DNA from: an uncultured Oscillospiraceae bacterium
GTDB lineage: Bacteria; Bacillota; Clostridia; Oscillospirales; Oscillospiraceae
Length of the DNA: 7,046 bases
Assembly: GCA_934546725.1 (NCBI GenBank)
Contig: CAKTED010000080.1
Location: forward strand, 1 to 7,046
Direction: 5' to 3'
In this document: in pieces, positions 1-5,231 of the stretch
Numbering within the stretch: position 1 is the first letter of the stretch
Layout: each line of letters begins with the position of its first letter
Notes under the pieces: model-generated
What the model was told of the DNA's origin: nothing
The model's database searches: none
Seen by the model: the letters and a program-made list of their open reading frames with translations, nothing else
Program-made: the position numbers and the translations under genes

Positions 1-1202
1 AGGCGGCGCGCGGCCTTGCCCCGGAGCTGTGGGGCGGGCGCTTTGAAAGCGCGCGCGAGGCCGTGAACGCGCCTCGAGGCAGCCTTGGAGAGCGGTCGGT
101 GCGCGAGCTTTACGGCAGGGATTTCCACGTTACGGCTTCCCGCGCGGAAAAATTCAGCGTCTGCCGCTTTGCATATTTCATGCGCTTCGGCCTGCGCGCG
201 AAAAAGCGCGCCGCCTCCGCAATGGATGCGCCGGAGCTTGGCAGCTTTGTTCATTACGTGCTCGAGGGGACCGTGCGGCAGGTGCGCGAAATGGGCGGCT
301 TTCACGCCGTGAGCGTGGAGGAGGCCGCAAAAGCTGCCGAGGGGCAGGTCCGGAAATATGTAAACGACGTGCTCCACGGCTTTGAGGGAAAAAGCAGCCG
401 CTTCGTCTACCTCTTCACGCGGCTGAAGGACGGCGTTCTGCGCATTGCGCGCGACGTTGCGGAGGAATTTGCCGTCTCGGATTTTGAGCCGCTGGATTTC
501 GAGCTGAGCTTTGAGCGCGGCGGCGACCTGCCGCCGGTGAAGATAGACTGCGGCGGCATGAGAATGTATCTCGAGGGCAAGGTGGACCGCGTGGACGGCT
601 GGCTGCACGGCGATACGCTCTATCTCCGCGTGGCGGATTACAAGACGGGGAAAACGAGCTTTTCGCTCAGCGACGTCTGGTACGGCAAGGGCATACAGAT
701 GCTTATCTACCTTTTCGCGCTCCAGGCGGAGGGCGGAGAGCGCTACGGCCGCGATATCCGCCCGGCGGGCGTGCTCTATTCGCCCGCGCGCGACGTGCTG
801 CTTCCGCTTCCGCGCGGCAGCAGCGACGAGGAGATAGCCGCCGCGAGAAGGAAGCTGCTGCGCCGCTCCGGCCTTGTGCTCAATGAGCCGGAGGTCCTGG
901 AGGCCATGGAAAACGGCGATTCGCCGAGCCGCATTCCCGTGACGTTTAAAAAGGGCGAGGCCTCGGGAAGCCTCGCCAGCGCCGAACAGCTCGGCCGCCT
1001 TGCGGAATTTGTGGAAAAAACGCTTGAGGAGATGGGGCGCGAGGTGCGCGCGGGCAGCATTGCGGCGAATCCGCTGAAAAACGCCGCCGAGGACCCCTGC
1101 GCCTACTGCGAATTTGCCGCCGCATGTGATTTCCGCGACGGAGTGGATAAGGCGCGCATCAAGGCAAAGCTTTCGGACCGGGAGTTCTGGGAGCGGGTGT
1201 GA
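1..1202 (+). CDS. addB: AddB, C-terminal part of helicase-nuclease subunit B (5' end outside window)
   Basis: AddB pairs with AddA to resect double-strand DNA ends for RecA-dependent repair in the cytoplasm. The reading frame is open from the left edge (first whole codon at base 3) to TGA at 1200-1202, so 399 residues are present; full AddB is usually about 1100-1150 aa. Visible signatures are the segment leading into the nuclease domain, with a first cysteine at 162-164 (KFSVCRFAYFMRFGL); the GKVDRVD strand; the catalytic PD-(D/E)XK motif read as DYKTGK at 636-653; the following YGKGIQMLIYLFAL helix; and a C-x2-C-x5-C cluster at 1098-1127 (CAYCEFAAAC). That four-cysteine spacing matches the [4Fe-4S] staple of AddB nuclease domains, so the nuclease looks intact. 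An internal ATG at 63 is not the real start, because coding similarity continues upstream of it. addA usually follows addB in Firmicutes, but here the next gene is on the other strand. Function is secure; only the N-terminal helicase-like part is unseen. Confidence 0.93.
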   Translation, partial: AARGLAPELWGGRFESAREAVNAPRGSLGERSVRELYGRDFHVTASRAEKFSVCRFAYFMRFGLRAKKRAASAMDAPELGSFVHYVLEGTVRQVREMGGFHAVSVEEAAKAAEGQVRKYVNDVLHGFEGKSSRFVYLFTRLKDGVLRIARDVAEEFAVSDFEPLDFELSFERGGDLPPVKIDCGGMRMYLEGKVDRVDGWLHGDTLYLRVADYKTGKTSFSLSDVWYGKGIQMLIYLFALQAEGGERYGRDIRPAGVLYSPARDVLLPLPRGSSDEEIAAARRKLLRRSGLVLNEPEVLEAMENGDSPSRIPVTFKKGEASGSLASAEQLGRLAEFVEKTLEEMGREVRAGSIAANPLKNAAEDPCAYCEFAAACDFRDGVDKARIKAKLSDREFWERV

Positions 1203-1206
1203 CGGC

Positions 1207-1779
1207 TTATTGCTCCTCTGCCGTGCGAAGCCGCGAAACCTCGCCGTCAATCCAGTCATAAACGGCGGCGAGCTCTGCTCTGTAATCCTTCTCGACGGTG
1301 AAATATTTTGCGCCCGTCTGCGCGTAAACGGTGGTGAGGCGGTCGTTTTCATCCGCTATCTCCTCCGCCGTGCGCGTTTCGGGGTGGAGCCGGAGCTCGA
1401 TATCGCAGCGGTGCGCAAGCAGCGCTGCGTAATTTTTTGTGACGTAATCGCGCGAGAGAATGAGCCCGAAGGATATTATGGAGCCGAGATATTCCTCCCC
1501 GAGCGCGGCGATCTTGTCCGGCGGCAGGTAGCAGCCCTCGATTATGAGATTCTGCCGGTTTTCCACGGCGGTCATGATAATGCCGCGAACGATCGGCCAC
1601 AGCCGCGCGGATATGACGAAGTCGTTGCTCTCCGGCGTGAAGCCGCAGGCCGCGCCGGAGCGGCAGAGCCCCATTTTGAGGTGGTCGAGCGAAAGATATG
1701 GAAAGCCGTATTTTTCGAGAAGGCGCTGGGCCATGAGCGTTTTTCCGGCGCAGCCCGCGCCGCCGATGAGGATTATCAT
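1207..1779 (-). CDS. Small P-loop nucleotide kinase-like protein (AAA/2-phosphoglycerate-kinase-like family)
   Basis: 190 aa, TAA stop at 1209-1207. Residues 1-14 contain a hydrophobic strand and a Walker A loop (GAGCAGKT, residues 7-14). The conserved YLSLDHLKMGL block follows at 28-38, and a second strand reads LIIEGCYLPP at 78-87, where E81 may take a Walker B/base role. This pattern resembles short clostridial proteins often annotated as adenylate-kinase-like, 2-phosphoglycerate kinase or zeta-toxin-like ATP-binding proteins; the true substrate is not known to me. Phosphoryl transfer from ATP to a small molecule is inferred from the fold. The start is set by ATG at 1779-1777, preceded by AGGGAG nine bases upstream. 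The frame stays open to 2025, but the extension runs through repeat DNA and is rejected. The gene is convergent with addB (4 bases between stops) and divergent from the activase operon, so it appears to be its own transcription unit. No signal peptide or membrane segment is seen. Confidence 0.82.
   Translation of the reverse strand: MIILIGGAGCAGKTLMAQRLLEKYGFPYLSLDHLKMGLCRSGAACGFTPESNDFVISARLWPIVRGIIMTAVENRQNLIIEGCYLPPDKIAALGEEYLGSIISFGLILSRDYVTKNYAALLAHRCDIELRLHPETRTAEEIADENDRLTTVYAQTGAKYFTVEKDYRAELAAVYDWIDGEVSRLRTAEEQ
1404..1438 (+). terminator. Intrinsic terminator candidate for addB, inside the convergent kinase gene
   Basis: Bases 1404-1410 (CGCAGCG) pair perfectly with 1423-1429 (CGCTGCG). 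After one G-G mismatch, TGC (1412-1414) pairs with GCA (1419-1421) around a GCAA tetraloop of GNRA type. The hairpin is followed on the plus strand by TAA and then six T residues (1433-1438). This is the expected form of a rho-independent terminator. It lies about 200 bases past the addB stop codon and antisense to codons of the kinase gene. The same bases also have to encode protein on the other strand, so the structure could be coincidental, but no other terminator is visible between the two genes. Confidence 0.6.
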
Positions 1780-1788
1780 TGTCCATTT

Positions 1789-1794
1789 CTCCCT
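1789..1794 (-). promoter_or_regulatory. Ribosome binding site of the P-loop kinase gene
   Basis: AGGGAG on the minus strand, nine bases before the ATG at 1779. It fixes the start of the kinase gene and argues against the longer open frame that would begin in the repeat array. Confidence 0.7.
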
Positions 1795-1870
1795 GTTGAT
1801 GTAAAGTTCATGCTCGGGTGCTATGGTCACGGTGGGGTGATGCGCTTTCGCGTCCACGGATGGGCGTGAG

Positions 1871-1908
1871 CCCCTGACCGGGGGATCCCCGCTGCGCGAG
1901 GATGACGG
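1871..1908. repeat. REP-like element, type A, copy 1
   Basis: A left arm CCCC...GGGG (1871-1884, loop TGACCG) is followed by the palindrome GGGATCCC and a stem-forming CCCCGCTGCGCGAGG (one C-A mismatch), ending in ATGACGG. It differs from copy 2 mainly at the left loop, 1877-1880. Confidence 0.75.
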
Positions 1909-1952
1909 TGGAGAGGGCGAGTATCCCGCGTCCACGATGACGTAACTTTCTG

Positions 1953-2001
1953 CCCCTCCTTGTGGGATTCCACGGCCACTGGCGTGGCCTCTGAATGACG
2001 G
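1953..2001. repeat. REP-like element, type B (diverged core)
   Basis: It has the same architecture as type A: CCCCT, a short loop, GGGAT, a hairpin, then ATGACGG. The hairpin is instead CCACG (1970-1974) pairing with CGTGG across GCCACTGG, and the end reads GAATGACGG. The stem is kept while its sequence differs from type A, so it looks like a second subfamily rather than a decayed copy of A. Confidence 0.65.
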
Positions 2002-2040
2002 AGACTTTGAGGTCTGCGCGTCCACTGTTGGGGTGCCATG

Positions 2041-2078
2041 CCCCTGCGTAGGGGATCCCCGCTGCGCGAGGATGACGG
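2041..2078. repeat. REP-like element, type A, copy 2
   Basis: The left arm CCCCT-GCGT-AGGGG (2041-2054) is a perfect 5-bp stem with a four-base loop. The remainder is identical to copy 1 over 28 bases and lies exactly 170 bases from it. Confidence 0.75.
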
Positions 2079-2123
2079 CGGGGCGGTGACCCTCGCGCGT
2101 CCACGGCGACGTAGCACCACATG

Positions 2124-2153
2124 ATTATATATGATACCTCACGGGGAATACAA
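2124..2153 (-). promoter_or_regulatory. Possible minus-strand promoter for the kinase gene
   Basis: On the minus strand, TATAAT (2129-2124) is a perfect -10 box. A weak -35 candidate, TTGTAT (2153-2148), sits 18 bases upstream. It would start transcription near 2117 and give the kinase mRNA a leader of roughly 340 nt containing the whole repeat array. The -35 matches consensus at only three positions, so this is tentative; I saw no better promoter closer to the kinase start. Confidence 0.35.
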
Positions 2154-2197
2154 GCCCCGGGAGGATGAAATTAGCAGTATCGGACCGCCGAAAGCGG

Positions 2198-2226
2198 TTG
2201 AAAAGATGTTCGATATTGTGTATAAT
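2198..2226 (+). promoter_or_regulatory. Near-consensus sigma-A promoter of the activase operon
   Basis: TTGAAA at 2198-2203 and TATAAT at 2221-2226 are separated by exactly 17 bases. The predicted transcription start is near 2233, giving a leader of about 50 nt before the ATG at 2284. A perfect 5-bp inverted repeat (ACCGC-CGAAA-GCGGT, 2184-2198) abuts the -35 box and could be an operator. Because the promoter lies inside the upstream open frame that begins at 2131, it also supports the later start. Confidence 0.75.
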
Positions 2227-2240
2227 GATAAGAACCGATT

Positions 2241-2265
2241 CTGCCCGCGCATGGTGCGGCGGCAG
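2241..2265 (+). promoter_or_regulatory. Leader hairpin just upstream of the activase RBS
   Basis: CTGCCCGCG (2241-2249) can pair with TGCG (2255-2258) and GGCAG (2261-2265), with a two-base bulge and a CATGG loop. It fills most of the predicted 5' leader and ends two bases before the Shine-Dalgarno sequence. There is no T tract, so it is not a terminator. A role in mRNA stability or RBS accessibility is only an inference. Confidence 0.4.
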
Positions 2266-2267
2266 AA

Positions 2268-2275
2268 AGGAAGGG
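2268..2275 (+). promoter_or_regulatory. Ribosome binding site of the activase-like gene
   Basis: AGGAAGGG, eight bases before the ATG at 2284. It selects this start over the in-frame ATG at 2131, which would add 51 residues with no family resemblance. Confidence 0.75.
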
Positions 2276-2283
2276 TTGATCAT

Positions 2284-5217
2284 ATGAGCTTTAAGGTTGG
2301 CATTGATATAGGCTCCACGACGGTCAAGGTCGTGGTGCTGGGCGAAAAAGACGAGCTGCTTTTCCACAGCTACGAGCGCCACTTCTCGAGGGTGCGCGAA
2401 AAGGCGGCGGAGCAGCTGCGGCGCGTATCCGATATTCTTGAAGGGAAGACCGTTCGTGTCGTCATAACAGGCTCGGCGGGCCTGGGCGTTGCCCGGGCGG
2501 GCGACATCAGCTTCGTTCAGGAGGTTTACGCTACCGCCGCCGCCGTGAACGAATATATCCCGGACGCGGACGCCGTCATTGAGCTTGGCGGCGAGGACGC
2601 AAAGATAATATTCTTCAGAGGCAGCCTCGAGGAGCGCATGAACGGCTCCTGCGCGGGCGGCACCGGCGCGTTCATCGACCAGATGGCGACGCTTCTGAAC
2701 GTTACCGTGCCGAAGCTGGACGAGCTTTCGCTCCGGCATGAGAAGATATATCCGATAGCGTCGCGCTGCGGCGTTTTCGCAAAGTCCGATATTCAGCCCA
2801 TCCTGAATCAGGGCGGGCGCAAGGAGGACGTTGCCGCGTCCATATTCCAGGCGGTGGTGGATCAGACCGTCGCGGGGCTTACGCAGGGGCGCGAGCTGAC
2901 GGGAAAGATAGTTTTCCTCGGCGGCCCGCTGCACTTTCTGAAGGGGCTGCGCGAGCGCTTCGTTGAAACGCTCAGGCTGGATGACAGCTCCGCCGTTTTT
3001 CCGGAAAACGCCGAGTGCTTCGCGGCGCTGGGCGCGGCGCTCTGCGCGCGCGATTATCCGGAGATGAGCTGTTCCGAGCTTATGGACAGGCTCGAAAGAT
3101 CCACTGTGCAGACGGGGCTTACGAACACCATGCCGCCGCTGTTCAAAAATCAGGCGGAGTATGACGAGTTCCGCGCGCGCCACGCGAAGGCAACGCCGGA
3201 CCTTGTGGATATCGCCGGATATTCGGGCGGGGCATACCTTGGCATCGACGCGGGCAGCACAACGACGAAGATGGTGCTCGCGACGGCGGACGGCGGCATA
3301 CTTTACAGCTACTACGGCTCCAACCAGGGCAATCCCGTTACCATCGTCCTGGCAGAGCTCAAAAAAATATACGCCCTCTGCGGCGACAGGATAAAAATAC
3401 TGGGCTCCGCCGTTACGGGCTACGGCGAGGAGCTTATCAGAAACGCGTTCTCCGTCGATCTCGGCCTTGTGGAGACCGTGGCGCATTACCGCGCGGCGAA
3501 GCACTTTGACCCGGCCGTGGACTTTATCATAGACATCGGCGGGCAGGACATGAAGTGCTTCAAGATCAGAAACGGCGCGGTGGACAGCATCATGCTCAAC
3601 GAGGCCTGCTCCTCCGGCTGCGGCAGCTTTATCGAGTCCTTCGCAAAGGCGCTGGGGTACAATATTCAGGATTTCGCCGCGCTCGGCCTGCTGGATCAGC
3701 ACCCGGTGAATCTCGGCTCGCGCTGCACGGTTTTCATGAACTCCTCCGTAAAGCAGGCGCAGAAGGAGGGCGCGAGCGTTGAGGATATCTCCGCGGGACT
3801 TTCCGTTTCCGTCGTGAAAAACGCGATATACAAGGTTATCCGCGCCTCCTCGCCGGACGATCTGGGCAAAAACATAGTCGTTCAGGGCGGAACGTTCCTT
3901 AACGACGCCGTTCTGCGCGGCTTTGAGCTGGAGATAGGGCGCAACGTTACCCGTCCGACCATCGCGGGCCTGATGGGAGCCTATGGCGCGGCGCTTTATG
4001 CCGCCGACGCGAAGCCGGAGAAGCCGGGGCTTCTCTCCGCCAAAGCGCTCGAGCACTTTGAGCATAAGGCGAAGCCCACGACCTGTAACGGCTGCACGAA
4101 CCATTGCAGCCTCACGATAAACACCTTTGACGGCGGCCGCCGCTTCATTTCCGGCAACCGATGCAGCAAGCCGCTGGGCAAGGCGGCGCAGGATCTGCCG
4201 AACCTTTACAAATACAAGCTCGAGCGGCTCAGAGCCATGCAGGGCAGGGGCGAGGGTGACGGCTCGCGCGGACGCATCGGCATCCCCTTCGGCCTGAACT
4301 TTTACGAGAACCTGCCGCTCTGGTACACGATATTCACCAGGCTGAACTTCGAGGTCGTGCTCTCGCCGGTCTCCGACAGGGGGACCTACAAGCGCGGACA
4401 GCGCAGCATCCCGTCCGATACCGTCTGCTACCCGGCAAAGCTCATGCACGGCCACATCGAGGCGCTGCTGGACGCGGGAGTGGACGCGATATTCTACCCC
4501 TGCATGTCATATAATTTCGACGAGGGCAAGGGAGATAACAACTATAACTGTCCCGTCGTGGCGTATTACCCGGAGCTTATCGGCGCGAATGTGCCGCGCC
4601 TGAAGGGCTTCCGTTACCTTGACCCCTACGTTGGCCTGCACCGGCCGAAGGACTTCAAAAAGCATTTTGCAAAATTCATGAAGGACGAGTTCGGCGTGCC
4701 CGAAAGGGAGACCGACGCCGCGATAGACGCGGGCTACGCGGCCTATCACGCGTATAAGGACGACGTGAACGCCAGGGGGCGCGAATACATCGATTTTGCG
4801 CGCAGAAACGGCAAAACGATCATCGTCCTCGCCGGACGGCCCTACCACGTCGACCCCGAGATAAACCACGGCATAGACGAGCTGATAACCTCTCTCGGCC
4901 TTGTGCTCATAAGCGAGGACTGCGTCTGCGGAAGCGTGGATAAGCAGAGCCGCAGGATCCTGAACCAGTGGACGTATCAGGCGCGCATGTACGACGCCGC
5001 GCGCTACGTCTGCACGCAGCCGGACATGCAGCTCGTGCAGCTCATCTCCTTCGGCTGCGGAACGGACGCCATCACCTCCGACGAGATGCGCGACATCCTC
5101 GAGGGCGGCGGCAAGCTCTATACGCCCATCAAGATAGATGATATCAATAACCTCGGCGCGGTGCGCATAAGGCTCAGGAGCCTCGTTGCGGCAGTGAACG
5201 AAATGTCGAAGAAGTAA
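2284..5217 (+). CDS. Two-domain acyl-CoA dehydratase activase-like ATPase with DUF2229-type domain
   Basis: 977 aa. Proteins of the BcrAD/BadFG/HgdC family hydrolyse ATP to drive one electron from ferredoxin or flavodoxin into a partner Fe-S enzyme. Domain 1 (about 1-255) shows the ASKHA phosphate loops GIDIGSTTVK (6-15) and LGGEDAK (101-107), plus the Fe-S cysteines C123 (GSCAGGTGAF) and C162 (RCGVFAKSDI). Domain 2 (about 317-572) repeats this with GIDAGSTTTK (320-329), DIGGQDMK (417-424), C442/C446 and C481 (RCTVF). HgdC uses two such cysteines per subunit to hold one [4Fe-4S] at a dimer interface, so the two domains may form an internal pseudo-dimer. A CxxCxxxC...C motif follows (601, 604, 608, 627), then a DUF2229-like region (about 664-970) with C715, C740, C756, C880, C882 and C925 and the GRPYHVDPEINHGI block. 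ATG 2284 is chosen because of its RBS and the promoter upstream. It is the first gene of an operon with the HgdB-like partner. In many Clostridia the two are fused. The substrate is unknown. Confidence 0.9.
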   Translation: MSFKVGIDIGSTTVKVVVLGEKDELLFHSYERHFSRVREKAAEQLRRVSDILEGKTVRVVITGSAGLGVARAGDISFVQEVYATAAAVNEYIPDADAVIELGGEDAKIIFFRGSLEERMNGSCAGGTGAFIDQMATLLNVTVPKLDELSLRHEKIYPIASRCGVFAKSDIQPILNQGGRKEDVAASIFQAVVDQTVAGLTQGRELTGKIVFLGGPLHFLKGLRERFVETLRLDDSSAVFPENAECFAALGAALCARDYPEMSCSELMDRLERSTVQTGLTNTMPPLFKNQAEYDEFRARHAKATPDLVDIAGYSGGAYLGIDAGSTTTKMVLATADGGILYSYYGSNQGNPVTIVLAELKKIYALCGDRIKILGSAVTGYGEELIRNAFSVDLGLVETVAHYRAAKHFDPAVDFIIDIGGQDMKCFKIRNGAVDSIMLNEACSSGCGSFIESFAKALGYNIQDFAALGLLDQHPVNLGSRCTVFMNSSVKQAQKEGASVEDISAGLSVSVVKNAIYKVIRASSPDDLGKNIVVQGGTFLNDAVLRGFELEIGRNVTRPTIAGLMGAYGAALYAADAKPEKPGLLSAKALEHFEHKAKPTTCNGCTNHCSLTINTFDGGRRFISGNRCSKPLGKAAQDLPNLYKYKLERLRAMQGRGEGDGSRGRIGIPFGLNFYENLPLWYTIFTRLNFEVVLSPVSDRGTYKRGQRSIPSDTVCYPAKLMHGHIEALLDAGVDAIFYPCMSYNFDEGKGDNNYNCPVVAYYPELIGANVPRLKGFRYLDPYVGLHRPKDFKKHFAKFMKDEFGVPERETDAAIDAGYAAYHAYKDDVNARGREYIDFARRNGKTIIVLAGRPYHVDPEINHGIDELITSLGLVLISEDCVCGSVDKQSRRILNQWTYQARMYDAARYVCTQPDMQLVQLISFGCGTDAITSDEMRDILEGGGKLYTPIKIDDINNLGAVRIRLRSLVAAVNEMSKK

Positions 5218-5223
5218 GGGAGG
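5218..5223 (+). promoter_or_regulatory. Ribosome binding site of the HgdB-like gene
   Basis: GGGAGG directly after the TAA of the activase gene and eight bases before the ATG at 5232. A strong dedicated RBS at this junction, with the next gene in a different frame, shows a true cistron boundary rather than a point nonsense mutation in a fused gene. Confidence 0.8.
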
Positions 5224-5231
5224 CAGCAGAA

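Larger units (their letters stand above)
1849..2115. repeat. Alternating array of REP-like palindromic elements (A-B-A'-partial B)
   Basis: The nonamer CGCGTCCAC occurs four times in the same orientation, at 1849, 1927, 2017 and 2096, dividing the region into units of 78, 90 and 79 bp. Units 1 and 3 (A, A') share a 28-base exact match (1881-1908 and 2051-2078), built on GGGATCCCC followed by GCTGCGCGAGG and ATGACGG. Unit 2 (B) has a related but different core: GGGATTCC, a CCACG...CGTGG hairpin, then GAATGACGG. The fourth nonamer begins a second B-like copy that resembles 1927-1946 for about 20 bases and then ends. A degenerate piece of the same right-hand flank may extend left to about 1825 (compare 1825-1857 with 2071-2104). 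The array is non-coding by appearance and lies between divergent genes. The cores resemble dispersed palindromic repeats common in many bacterial genomes; that assignment is from general knowledge and was not searched. Confidence 0.85.

Noticed and set aside
1114..1869. 251-codon plus-strand open frame spanning the end of addB and the kinase region
   Set aside because: Out of frame with addB and antisense to the kinase, which has a Walker A motif and RBS; the product has no recognised features.
1780..2025. N-terminal extension of the kinase frame up to 2025
   Set aside because: The extension translates the repeat array into low-complexity repeats (SSSRSGDP-like), and a good RBS precedes the internal ATG at 1779.
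1849..2115. The repeat array as a CRISPR locus
   Set aside because: The repeated nonamer is too short, units are 78-90 bp, and the intervening sequences are related palindromic elements rather than unique spacers. No cas gene is visible.
1808..2122. Two overlapping ~100-codon minus-strand open frames across the repeat array
   Set aside because: Their peptides just translate the same DNA repeats in different frames (HPRAAGIP repeated), with no RBS or family resemblance.
2142..2159. CGGGG/CCCCG inverted repeat as a terminator
   Set aside because: It is followed by GGAGGATG rather than a T tract; the stem is only 5 bp with an 8-base loop, so it is probably incidental.
2131..2283. 51-codon upstream extension of the activase gene
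   Set aside because: A near-consensus promoter (2198-2226) lies inside it, and AGGAAGGG correctly positions ATG 2284, where the ASKHA fold begins almost at once.
3360..3370. A7 run in the activase gene as a slippage or minus-strand terminator signal
   Set aside because: It reads as ordinary Lys-Lys-Ile codons, the frame continues intact on both sides, and no stable hairpin sits where a minus-strand terminator would need one.
2125..4455. 776-codon open frame on the minus strand opposite the activase gene
   Set aside because: It is a GC-rich antisense shadow. The plus strand carries clear ASKHA and Fe-S motifs, a promoter and an RBS, while the antisense product is a low-information A/R/H/V/L-rich sequence with no recognised domain.
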